Shown here: positions 52,220 to 60,462 of the stretch, piece by piece
Position numbering within the stretch: position 1 is the first letter of the stretch
Layout: every line of letters starts with the position of its first letter
Origin: an uncultured Coriobacteriaceae bacterium
GTDB lineage: Bacteria > Actinomycetota > Coriobacteriia > Coriobacteriales > Atopobiaceae
Length of the DNA stretch: 64,000 bases
Assembly (NCBI GenBank): GCA_902773995.1
Contig: CACYGL010000001.1
Span: forward strand, 62,001 to 126,000
Direction of reading: 5' to 3'
Position numbers and translations under genes: made by a program
Notes under the pieces: model-generated
Seen by the model: only the letters and a program-made list of their open reading frames with translations
What the model was told of the DNA's origin: nothing
Databases searched by the model: none

Positions 52220-55200
52220 TGGGGTGTTCGAGTTGGATGACAATGTTGATTGCAATGAGCTTGACGAAGAACTGAGGCGACGCTTGTATGCGTCTGTCTA
52301 CGAGGAGTTCGTCGGACCCATTGATTCCGACTCCGAGGAAACCTTGGATGAGTTCTCTTCGCCATCGCTTCGGTATCATGCTGGCGTTCTTTACCCAAGG
52401 GGCACCCAAATTGATGCGGCCGGGGACAAGAACGCTTCTTCTGATGACGAGGGCCTTGGCGGGTCTCCTGCTGGGACAAGCGCAGGAGATTCGTCTCTGC
52501 CTATTGGAGCGGATGTGCCTGACGGTTCTGAAGTAACCGAAGAGGCGCCAGACGAGGATTACGAAGAGCCAGTATCGCTCTCAAACGCCCGCGCCCAGTC
52601 TGCCATGAGCATGACCTTGTGTGTTCGCGAAGATGATAAAATCTCGGTTAGCATAAGGTGCGCGAGATATATCCGGCAGAACGTCGATGGCAAGAGCTGC
52701 TACAGACGCATCCCTCTCCAATTCGACCTCTCTTCCGAGAATGTTGAGCTTCCTACCGGCACTGGGGACGATGTCAAGCGCGGGTACAAACTTGATGAAG
52801 GAGCCCTTGAGCTCTGGCTGGTTTTCCGGCGCCGGATTCCCGAAGGCGGCGTCGTTCTCACCATTGCCCTATGCAACACGAACACTGCCACTTCTGGGCA
52901 GCGTGACAATTCCTCAGCTTGCTATTACCAAGTCGGATTCAAAGTAAACTCTATTTCGGGCCTTATCCCGCCCGTATGGAAAAGGCTCGATGAATCCTCC
53001 TCCGATGAGGAAGCCAGCAAGAACCTTATTTACCGAAACGTACGCAACTACGCCATAGGGCATGGGTGTGCGACATGCTGGGACCAGGGCGCTGAGGTGA
53101 AGTGGGCCAAGACTCAGGTTATGCCCGTTTCCGATACGCACCCCATGAAGCCCCTCCATCCCCTGATGGAGGGGATAACCCTATCGATTGAGAGCTTCGG
53201 CAAGGTGGAATGTTGGAGCGAGACCTTAGGTGCCATGCACATCCTCTGCGATAAGTACTCTCTCTGGATTAGCCAGACCCGGGAAAAAGCCTCGAAGCTT
53301 CCCAAGCAGTATGAAAGTGCTGCAAAACGGAACCTAGGCCAATGTGATCTCTGCCTTACCCGCATAAAAGACGGAATCAATATCCTAGATAGCGACCAGA
53401 TTGCTAGGCGGGCGTTCATCATGGCCAACGAAGCCATGTACGACCAGTTTCTTCACTACAGCGTGGTATCGGGAGAGCGAAAGAGTCTAGATGAACCCAT
53501 CGGATATACAAGAAGTTGGAGGCCCTTCCAGCTTGCGTTTATCCTCATGAACATCAGGTCGATTATCGACGAGACCTGTGATGACAGGGGCATTGTTGAC
53601 CTCATCTGGTTCCCAACTGGCGGCGGCAAGACAGAAGCCTACCTTGGACTCACCGCATTCGTCCTCATCTGGGAACGCCTTTCCCACGTGGAGAGTGAAG
53701 GGGTCACTGTTTTCATGAGGTACACACTACGGTTGCTGACCTCACAGCAGTTCGATCGCGCCTCGTCTCTGATTTGCGCCCTAGAGTCCATGCGCCGCCG
53801 CATGCCTGATTTGCTCGGGCACCGCGAGTTTCGTATCGGCCTTTGGGTAGGACGAGAAGCGAGCCCAAACACCCGAGACCAAGCTGAGCAGATGCGGCGC
53901 GCCTTCGTTGATCGTAACGAGGGCAGGAACCCCTTCCCTGTCCGCAAATGTCCGTGGTGCGGAAGCAGCTTGGAAGAGAACAAGAGGATATCGTACAGAC
54001 GCGAACGAGGTATGAAGAAGCTTCTCTTCGTGTGCCCGAACGAGGGCTGCGAGTTTTCCAGGGGCGATGGGCTGCCATTGGACGTGGTCGATGAGGAGGT
54101 CTACGCCAATCCGCCATCACTTCTTGTGGGGACTATTGACAAATTCGCCATGCTTCCTTACAGGCGAGAGGCCCTTCCCCTTTTTGGCATCACCGGGGAA
54201 GGAAGGCGGCGTCCGCCCAAGCTTATCATTCAAGACGAGCTGCACCTAATATCTGGGCCTCTAGGTTCAATGACCGGCCATTATGAGACGCTCATATCTT
54301 CCCTCTGCGAGAGAGATGAGGGCGGAAGGAAAGTCCTCCCAAAGATTGTCGCATCAACTGCAACCGTCAGCCGGGCCAAAGAGCAGTGCAACCAGCTGTA
54401 TGCATGTGGCGAGGAAAACGTCTTCCAGTTCCCTCCGTCCGGTATTGACTACGACGACTCTTTCTTCTCGGTCGAAGACAAGCAGTCAAGAGGCCGCCGC
54501 TATGTGGGGGTGTTCGTTCCGACTCTTAACGCCGCCTCGACCAACATACGCCTCTACGCCGACCTCCTTTGGGAACCAGCGACTTGGAAAGACGTGCCGG
54601 ATAATTGGAAGGATCCCTACTGGACAACCATCGGATACTACGGCACCACTAGAGAGCTTGGCCAAGCCGTAACCTGGATGGGCGGCGACATTCCAGAACG
54701 TCTTTGGGAGCATAGGAAGCGTGCCGAGCGTGCCGGCGATGATACCGTTCGTTACATCAACGTCGCCAAGGAGCTTACCGGACGCAAGGATGCCGATGAG
54801 GTCCGAAAGGGGCTTGACAGCCTCTCAATCTCCTATCCTTCCCGCTACGCAGTAGATCTCTGCTTTGCCACAAACATGATCTCCGTCGGTCTAGATGTTG
54901 GACGTTTAGGTCTGATGGTCGTTGAAGGTCAGCCGAAGACCACCGCTGAGTACATCCAAGCTACTAGTCGAGTTGGGCGTGGCAGGGCCAAGGGTATCGT
55001 GTTTGTCGTCTACAGCACCACCAAACCAAGGGATCGGTCGCACTACGAGAACTTTGCCATGTATCATCAGAGCTTCTACCAGAATGTGGAGCCTTCAAGC
55101 GTCACTTCTTTCTGCAGGCAAGTACGCTACCGCGCTCTGTTTGGCACTCTTGCGGGAATATACCGTTCTGTTGATGATGATGATTCGGAAGCCTTCCGTT

Positions 55201-55541
55201 ATCCCGAGGAAGAGCCATTCCATGTTGCTGCCGAGACGATTCTCAGCCGCGTGAAAAAGGTTGATCCCCACGAGCTGCTTAGGACCAAAGAGGACCTTGA
55301 TGTGATATACGAAGACTGGAATACCAGCGACTACGATCGATGGTTTGAACTAAAACCCGAGAACTTTGACCCACCGACACCTCTCATGCACCCCACAGGG
55401 GCAGGGAGCTCTGACGCATGGAGCGGTGGCACATTCGAGGTGCCGACTTCTATGCGAAGTGTTGACGCCCAGTGCAAGGTGAGGATTCTCGGCACGTATG
55501 GTGGCTACGGCGATAACGAGAGAGGCAACAATGATGCCTAG
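52203..55541 (+). CDS. drmA: DISARM helicase DrmA
   Basis: 1112 residues. A non-conserved acidic N-terminus (~1-130) is followed by a domain with WDQGAEVKWAKTQVMPVSDT. The SF2 helicase core follows: Walker A WFPTGGGKTEAYLGL (~470), IIQDELHLISGPLGS (a DELH form of motif II, ~677), VASTATVSRAKEQC (motif III, ~718), and LDVGRLGLMVVEG with IQATSRVGRGRAKG (motif VI, ~920). A Cys4 insert, KCPWCGSSLEENK with VCPNEGCEF (~582), probably binds zinc. DrmA is the core helicase of DISARM, acting with DrmB on incoming phage DNA. GTG 52203 is the start, overlapping drmE. Confidence 0.88.
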   Translation: MSTFCDGVFELDDNVDCNELDEELRRRLYASVYEEFVGPIDSDSEETLDEFSSPSLRYHAGVLYPRGTQIDAAGDKNASSDDEGLGGSPAGTSAGDSSLPIGADVPDGSEVTEEAPDEDYEEPVSLSNARAQSAMSMTLCVREDDKISVSIRCARYIRQNVDGKSCYRRIPLQFDLSSENVELPTGTGDDVKRGYKLDEGALELWLVFRRRIPEGGVVLTIALCNTNTATSGQRDNSSACYYQVGFKVNSISGLIPPVWKRLDESSSDEEASKNLIYRNVRNYAIGHGCATCWDQGAEVKWAKTQVMPVSDTHPMKPLHPLMEGITLSIESFGKVECWSETLGAMHILCDKYSLWISQTREKASKLPKQYESAAKRNLGQCDLCLTRIKDGINILDSDQIARRAFIMANEAMYDQFLHYSVVSGERKSLDEPIGYTRSWRPFQLAFILMNIRSIIDETCDDRGIVDLIWFPTGGGKTEAYLGLTAFVLIWERLSHVESEGVTVFMRYTLRLLTSQQFDRASSLICALESMRRRMPDLLGHREFRIGLWVGREASPNTRDQAEQMRRAFVDRNEGRNPFPVRKCPWCGSSLEENKRISYRRERGMKKLLFVCPNEGCEFSRGDGLPLDVVDEEVYANPPSLLVGTIDKFAMLPYRREALPLFGITGEGRRRPPKLIIQDELHLISGPLGSMTGHYETLISSLCERDEGGRKVLPKIVASTATVSRAKEQCNQLYACGEENVFQFPPSGIDYDDSFFSVEDKQSRGRRYVGVFVPTLNAASTNIRLYADLLWEPATWKDVPDNWKDPYWTTIGYYGTTRELGQAVTWMGGDIPERLWEHRKRAERAGDDTVRYINVAKELTGRKDADEVRKGLDSLSISYPSRYAVDLCFATNMISVGLDVGRLGLMVVEGQPKTTAEYIQATSRVGRGRAKGIVFVVYSTTKPRDRSHYENFAMYHQSFYQNVEPSSVTSFCRQVRYRALFGTLAGIYRSVDDDDSEAFRYPEEEPFHVAAETILSRVKKVDPHELLRTKEDLDVIYEDWNTSDYDRWFELKPENFDPPTPLMHPTGAGSSDAWSGGTFEVPTSMRSVDAQCKVRILGTYGGYGDNERGNNDA

Positions 55542-57387
55542 GAGGAACGCCCGCAACACGCGGAGAGAGACCAAAGGCAAGGAATATTCCCTTCGCATGG
55601 GACAACTCTTCGGTCCTTATAGTGTAGGTGCGATTTATCCATGCGACGCCAACACGACCGTGATGATTGCCGGACTCGATGCATACGAGGGCCAGATTGA
55701 CAAAGGTCGGCTGAAGGAGGTCCGAGACTCAAGGCTCAAGCACTACATTGGGGTTAACAAGCTTTATGCACCGCCCATGGGCGATGGCCCCAACAACGGC
55801 TTTATTCCTGCGGTGAGGTTCCCGAATTGGCTGTACTGCCCTCGCTGCGGCCAGATGAAGTATGTGAGCCCGACTAATTCGAGTGCGTCACTTCGTTGCG
55901 AGTCTTGCAGCAAGAAGTATCACCATGATGTTAGGTTGGTCCCAGAGCGTTTTGTCGTCGTATGCCCCCACGGGCACATAGACAGCTTCCCGGTTATGAA
56001 ATGGGTTCATAGTGGAACCGATATAGATCCTAGAGACCCCGGCCATACTGTTTACAGGCATACCAAGGGCGGAAGCACGACCATGGGCGACATCGAATAT
56101 CGTTGCACCTGCGGAGCCCATCGGTCCCTCAGTGGTGCGAATACTCCTGGCGGGCTGGACAAGATTGGCTACCACTGCACTGGGCGGCAGCCTTGGCTCG
56201 ACCGTACCTCGAACCAGCCGTGCCCTGCGGATAACAAGGATCTCAGGGTGGTCATCATGGGCGCCACGAACGTCTGTTATCCGGATGTCGTCAGCTCGGT
56301 GCTAATCCCAGATGCGCTTGACGAGCAGGTCAAATCCGTTGTTGATCGACAGTTTTCGGTCATGCTCGAGATGGACCGGATGGGCTTTCTCGACAAGATC
56401 ATCGACATACTTGCTAAGGACAACAACGTCAGGCCGGATTCGCTTCGACTCGCCTACAACCAGAAGAAGACTGCCGGGAACGCAGAGCAATCCGAGGTGG
56501 AATACCTCCATGACGAGTTTTTGACACTGCGGGATCCTCAGATATCCAAGCGGGGCGAGTTCATAGGTCGCTCGGTCAATGTCTCGGATTACACCCTTCC
56601 GCAAATGCACAAGTTCATCTCGAAGGTAACCCTAGTGGAGACCCTTACCGTGACGCGGGCGCTCGTTGGATTCACGCGGCTTAACCCCGAGTACAACGAT
56701 TCCAAGACCATGGACGAAAGGCGAAGAGCCTTGTCTCGGAAGAAACTCGATTGGACTCTTGCCAATCAGACAGTCGGAGAGGGCATCTTCATTGACCTAG
56801 ATGAGAAGTGCTTGAAACAATGGGCAAAGCGGCCCGAAGTGATTGCCCGAGTAAGGACTATGCAAGAAAACCTCAATGAGTCTAGGTCTAAGCGCAATCT
56901 CGCTCCGAAAGAGTTGAACCCAAATTACGTGGTTATCCACACTCTCTCCCACCTGTTACTCCTAGGCATCAGCGAGGTCTGTGGTTACACTACCGCTTCT
57001 CTGCGCGAGAGGATTTACTGTCAGGATTTCCTAGGCGATGACGGCGCCGAGGATTTCGAGGACATGCATGGCCTCCTTATCTACACCGCATCATCTTCTG
57101 GAGACGGTTCCTTGGGCGGGCTTGTCCGTTCGGGAGAGCCCGGGCGCTTTGAGGACATCGTTGTTAATGCCCTTCAAAAGGCAACCTGGTGCTCTGATGA
57201 CCCGGTTTGCATAGAATCCACTGGACAAGGTCTCGATTCCTGTAATTTGGCCGCCTGCTACAACTGCGCTCTTCTTCCGGAAACGGCATGTGAGAATGGC
57301 AATAAGTTCTTGGACAGAGGCCTTGTGGTGGGTACATTGGATGAGCCACTAGTTGGCCTCTTCCGAGGCGAGCTCCAAGGTAATTAA
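55531..57387 (+). CDS. drmB: DISARM protein DrmB (DUF1998)
   Basis: About 618 residues. An N-terminal region with GQLFGPYSVGAIYP and a zinc ribbon YCPRCGQMKYVSP with CESCSKKY (~102-130) is followed by VVCPHGHIDSFP and EYRCTCGAH. The C-terminal third is a DUF1998 domain: HTLSHLLLLGISEVCGY, GLLIYTASSSGDGSLGGL and ACYNCALLPETACENGN. DrmB partners DrmA in DISARM. ATG 55531 has GAGAGG just upstream and overlaps the drmA end by 11 bases; an in-frame ATG at 55498 is the alternative. Its stop codon overlaps the converging methyltransferase stop. Confidence 0.88.
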   Translation: MMPRRNARNTRRETKGKEYSLRMGQLFGPYSVGAIYPCDANTTVMIAGLDAYEGQIDKGRLKEVRDSRLKHYIGVNKLYAPPMGDGPNNGFIPAVRFPNWLYCPRCGQMKYVSPTNSSASLRCESCSKKYHHDVRLVPERFVVVCPHGHIDSFPVMKWVHSGTDIDPRDPGHTVYRHTKGGSTTMGDIEYRCTCGAHRSLSGANTPGGLDKIGYHCTGRQPWLDRTSNQPCPADNKDLRVVIMGATNVCYPDVVSSVLIPDALDEQVKSVVDRQFSVMLEMDRMGFLDKIIDILAKDNNVRPDSLRLAYNQKKTAGNAEQSEVEYLHDEFLTLRDPQISKRGEFIGRSVNVSDYTLPQMHKFISKVTLVETLTVTRALVGFTRLNPEYNDSKTMDERRRALSRKKLDWTLANQTVGEGIFIDLDEKCLKQWAKRPEVIARVRTMQENLNESRSKRNLAPKELNPNYVVIHTLSHLLLLGISEVCGYTTASLRERIYCQDFLGDDGAEDFEDMHGLLIYTASSSGDGSLGGLVRSGEPGRFEDIVVNALQKATWCSDDPVCIESTGQGLDSCNLAACYNCALLPETACENGNKFLDRGLVVGTLDEPLVGLFRGELQGN

Positions 57388-58946
57388 TGGGCTTCGTTTT
57401 CTGAAGTCCACGAATGGGTGCACCCCAAGTAGTATCTTGCTTCAGCGCCTAGCGCTGAAGCAACCACCGATGCGATTTGCTGGGCGAGGAGTGGTGGCAC
57501 AGCATTTCCTACCTGCGTGTACTGCGAGGTGCGATTGCCCTCGAAGAAGTAGTCGTCGGGGAACGTCTGGAGCCTTGCGGCCTCCCGGACAGTGAGGCTG
57601 CGGCATTGCTCAGGATCTGGATGGATGTAGTAGTGGCCGTCTTTGGCAATGTGCGAGGTTATCGTTGTTGAGGGTCTATCGAACACTTGGACTCGAAACC
57701 TATCGTTGAACTCGTACTCGCCGCCCTCCTTGACCTCAGAGATATTCTCGGTGACGTTCTTATGGTTAGGGAGCAGCTCGTCAGGGAAGTCTTCCAGTCG
57801 AGCCGAAACTCCATTAACCTCCGCATAAGCCGAGCAGAACAGGTAGCGATCGAGGTCTTTTGCCAAGTGGGACCTGGCCTCGTGATTGGCTAATAATCTG
57901 CTGCGTTTGAATCGCCATCTATACCACTCGTCATAAAGCCCCTTCTCGTCCGTCACCTTTACCTTTTTCGAAAGCTTGGGGGGACGAGTTGAAATCACCC
58001 GCTGCATCACCGGTACCAGCTCTTTGCAGTCCTCGGCAGCCGCAATCCTTTGCGCGGCCTCGTCTACGTATCTGGCCCAGTTCATTTCGCGCCAGCCTTT
58101 ATTGCGTTCCGAAAAGTTACTCCTCACCTTTGGGATGCCGGTAAGTGCCATTCTGAGAGTTGTGGTTTCTCGGGGCGTCAGGATTGACGTGGTCAGGCCC
58201 GACCCCTGTCTCACCCCGAGGAGAATAACCCTGTGTCGCATCTGAGGAACGCCGAAGTTCTCCGCTTCCACAACGTAGTCTTTCGGCTCCTCGGGATCCT
58301 GCATGACTAGTGACCGTATCTCATAACCCGCCTCAAGCATGTCTTGATAGATATGATCGAACACGCCAGATCCTTGGTGTTTAGCCGAGAGCAGCCCCTT
58401 GACGTTCTCCATCACGAACATCTCTGGATTTAGGCCATTTATGAAGGACAGGTAGCACTTGTAGAGCGTGTGCTTCTTGTCCTTGTCGAAATCTGCATCA
58501 TGCTTACGTCTGGAACGGCCTACGAGTGAGTAAGCTTGGCACGGGGGCCCACCAATGAGAACCAGCGGCTTTTCGCCATTAGCTGCTCGCCACTCCTCTA
58601 GTCTTCTTTTTCCCTCGTTTACAAGATTATCGTTTCCCTCAACGAGGGTAGCGCAGACTGCCTCTTTTTCTGCCGCTTTCCATGCTTCCGGTCTGTATGA
58701 GGTAAGATCATCCCATGCTTTATCATCGTGGTCGCTCATGTAGCGTAGGTACACGCTTGGTACCGTACCATCGTCGCGAAGAATCTTGCGGACATAAGAA
58801 CGCAGTTGTAGCGTTTTATGTGCAGACTCATTCTGCTCGACCGACATGATGATTTGGAAAATCGGCTTGCCGTTCTCATCGGTAAGAGATGAGAACCCCT
58901 CGCCAAGTCCTCCTGGACCTGCGAACAAGTCGATTACCGGTATCAC
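57384..58946 (-). CDS. drmMII: DNA (cytosine-5) methyltransferase, DISARM DrmMII-like
   Basis: About 520 residues. C5-methyltransferase motifs in order: IDLFAGPGGLGEGF (I), LIGGPPCQAYSLVGR (IV, catalytic Cys ~138), MFVMENVKGLL (VI), QMRHRVILLGVR (VIII), a target-recognition region (~250-400), REAARLQTFPDDYFF (IX) and QYTQVGNAVPPLLA (X). Class 2 DISARM uses such an enzyme to mark host DNA. GTG 58946 follows AAGGGGG at good spacing; TTG 58952 is too close to it. It faces drmB, and the two stop codons overlap (57384-57387), leaving no room for a terminator. Confidence 0.88.
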   Translation of the reverse strand: MIPVIDLFAGPGGLGEGFSSLTDENGKPIFQIIMSVEQNESAHKTLQLRSYVRKILRDDGTVPSVYLRYMSDHDDKAWDDLTSYRPEAWKAAEKEAVCATLVEGNDNLVNEGKRRLEEWRAANGEKPLVLIGGPPCQAYSLVGRSRRKHDADFDKDKKHTLYKCYLSFINGLNPEMFVMENVKGLLSAKHQGSGVFDHIYQDMLEAGYEIRSLVMQDPEEPKDYVVEAENFGVPQMRHRVILLGVRQGSGLTTSILTPRETTTLRMALTGIPKVRSNFSERNKGWREMNWARYVDEAAQRIAAAEDCKELVPVMQRVISTRPPKLSKKVKVTDEKGLYDEWYRWRFKRSRLLANHEARSHLAKDLDRYLFCSAYAEVNGVSARLEDFPDELLPNHKNVTENISEVKEGGEYEFNDRFRVQVFDRPSTTITSHIAKDGHYYIHPDPEQCRSLTVREAARLQTFPDDYFFEGNRTSQYTQVGNAVPPLLAQQIASVVASALGAEARYYLGCTHSWTSENEAH

Positions 58947-58952
58947 GCACAA

Positions 58953-59252
58953 TCCCCCTTCAAAACATCATTTCGCGCACCTAGGCTACCAGGATGTGAA
59001 ATATGTATCCAGGGGCTGAGGTCAACGAAAGTAATTTACCAGATTTCCCCTTAAGAAACCATGGCACTACCCATCACCACGTTGTGACCCCATCCGGCAA
59101 TGCCATTTCACACTTGCAAACTTGGCGGCCAGCACGAAATGCCAAGCTCACTGTTCTGGCGATTCGAGAGAGTGAAGCACGCCATATTTCCGCGATCTCA
59201 CGTACCGAAATTCAGCGCACATCAAACGAACCTCACGGTAGCCGACGTCACC
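58953..59252 (-). promoter_or_regulatory. Upstream region of the methyltransferase gene with candidate promoter
   Basis: About 300 bases without a convincing gene. On the minus strand TTGACC (59020-59025) and TATTTC (58998-59003) spaced 16 bases could drive the methyltransferase. The part from 59026 to 59240 shows no recognisable feature and may be the right flank of the island. Confidence 0.4.
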
Positions 59253-59903
59253 CTACCACGCCAACACCTGCAGAAGCTCGCCCACGCTGTCGACAACCAC
59301 CGTCGCCCCGGCGCCAACAAGCTCCTCCCGTGACCCGTAACCATACCTCACGCCGACGAACCCAACGCCCGCAGCCAGCGCACCCCTCGCGTCCTGGGCA
59401 CGGTCTCCCACCATGGTGACCATGTTCTTCTCGTCATGCATGCCAAGCCGCCTGAGCGCCTCGTTGATCACATCTGCCTTTGCGGTGCGCTTCTCGTCAA
59501 GCGTAGCCCCTACCACCTGGTCAAAGAGGTCTGTCATCCCAAAGTGGTCGAGGATATTGAGGACGAAAGGCTCGGGTTTGGACGAAGCCACGCAAGTGAT
59601 GATGCCTGTTGCCCTTAGCGTGCCGAGAAGTTCAATAATCCCCTGGTACGGGTGGTTCTCAAAGAGCCCCACGGTTGTGTAGCGTTCACGATAGAGCTCG
59701 AGCGCCCGCAAGGCCTCGTCGTGCGACATTCCAGAGAAGTCCATGAACTCCTGAACGAGCGGTGGACCAATGAAGACCGTGAGCGCAGAGGGGTCCGGCA
59801 CCTCTCGTCCCATCTTCTCGAGGGCGTACTGGACGGACCTTACGATTCCCTCCCCGGATGCGGTGAGCGTTCCGTCGAGGTCAAAGAGCACCGCCTTGGG
59901 CAT
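59253..59903 (-). CDS. HAD hydrolase, phosphoglycolate phosphatase-like
   Basis: 216 residues. KAVLFDLDGTLTASGEGI (motif I), CVASSKPEPFVLNIL (II), a Lys in ATLDEKRTAKADVI (III) and VTMVGDRAQDARGALAAGVG (IV) define a Gph-type HAD phosphatase with a helical cap (~18-85, including FIGPPLVQEFMDFSGM). IGPPL and the YGYGSREEL end are typical of PGP/pyrophosphatase PpaX-like proteins. The substrate is not certain. ATG 59903 follows AAAGGAGTGAAT; an upstream start at 59933 is less likely. Confidence 0.85.
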   Translation of the reverse strand: MPKAVLFDLDGTLTASGEGIVRSVQYALEKMGREVPDPSALTVFIGPPLVQEFMDFSGMSHDEALRALELYRERYTTVGLFENHPYQGIIELLGTLRATGIITCVASSKPEPFVLNILDHFGMTDLFDQVVGATLDEKRTAKADVINEALRRLGMHDEKNMVTMVGDRAQDARGALAAGVGFVGVRYGYGSREELVGAGATVVVDSVGELLQVLAW

Positions 59904-59957
59904 ATTCACTCCTTTGCCTGCCAGTCGTACCAAGAAGCCATATAATGCCGCTCACTA

Positions 59958-60036
59958 GAGTTTAGCTCCTGTTCTTAAACGGCTTCTACATTTGCCCAGG
60001 TCGCTGGAAACCGTTTTAAGAAATGGAGCTAAACTC
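59958..60036. repeat. Large imperfect palindrome, MITE-like stem-loop
   Basis: GAGTTTAGCTCC (59958-59969) pairs with GGAGCTAAACTC (60025-60036). After a 2-base mismatch TTCTTAAACGG (59972-59982) pairs with CCGTTTTAAGAA (60011-60022) with one bulge. Arms are ~25 bases and the loop is 28 bases. It lies between the HAD gene and hypA. To its right CCGCAGCGA occurs twice (60036-60044 and 60051-60059). No T run, gene or clear target-site duplication was found. Confidence 0.7.
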
Positions 60037-60086
60037 CGCAGCGAGAACTTCCGCAGCGAACAGTCTCGCGCGGTGAGAAGGACAAG

Positions 60087-60113
60087 GCGGCCCCGGCGCA
60101 AACCCGGGGCCGC
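60087..60113 (-). terminator. Terminator after hypA
   Basis: GCGGCCCCGG (60087-60096) and CCGGGGCCGC (60104-60113) form a perfect 10-bp stem with a 7-base loop. On the minus strand CTTGTCCTTCTC follows. It lies 4 bases after the hypA stop. Confidence 0.7.
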
Positions 60114-60117
60114 TCGC

Positions 60118-60462
60118 TTATACAGCTTGGATGTCCTTCACCATCACGTCTCGGCCGGTCACGAGGTAGGTGTTGTGACCGCCGCAGACGGGACAGGCCT
60201 TTCCGTACTCGGTGGTGCGGTAGGTCTTCTTGCAGTCGCGGCAGTACGAGATGCCTGCCACGATGATCATGTTGAGCTCGCACTCCTGCATGTGCTCGGT
60301 GCGGAGTTTTGCCCACTCGAAGCAGTCGCGGAAGTAGCTGGGCACGATGGTGCTGACCTCCCCCACCTCGAGGTCAACGCGCACCACCTTGCTCACGCCG
60401 TTCATGCGAGCGGCCTCCTCGACCATGTCGATCACACGCACGACAATGCCCAGCTCGTGCAT
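60118..60462 (-). CDS. hypA: Hydrogenase nickel metallochaperone HypA
   Basis: 114 residues. The N-terminal MHELGIV carries the nickel-binding His2. The zinc site is Cys74, Cys77, Cys90 and Cys93 (YCRDCKKT and ACPVCGGHN). HypA passes nickel with HypB to NiFe-hydrogenase precursors. The ATG follows directly on the stop of the large flavoprotein gene (TAAATG), so the two are co-translated. Confidence 0.92.
   Translation of the reverse strand: MHELGIVVRVIDMVEEAARMNGVSKVVRVDLEVGEVSTIVPSYFRDCFEWAKLRTEHMQECELNMIIVAGISYCRDCKKTYRTTEYGKACPVCGGHNTYLVTGRDVMVKDIQAV

Larger units (their letters stand above)
49580..58946. other. Class 2 DISARM-like anti-phage locus without drmC
   Basis: drmE, drmA and drmB overlap head to tail on the plus strand; the cytosine methyltransferase converges on them. 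This matches the class 2 DISARM gene set (drmE, drmA, drmB, drmMII), apart from the phospholipase-D-type drmC, which is absent from the locus and its flanks. It is flanked by a truncated restriction gene and a transposase scar and is poorer in G+C than both sides, so it was probably acquired by transfer. Confidence 0.78.

Noticed and set aside
47225-59252. drmC (phospholipase-D-type) gene or integrase within the island
   Set aside because: No HxK-x4-D motif and no tyrosine or serine recombinase motif found in any frame that is not a shadow.
59003-59419. Plus-strand 138-codon open frame at the right of the island
   Set aside because: No ribosome site, Pro/Arg/Thr-rich shadow composition, and it overlaps the HAD phosphatase gene on the other strand.
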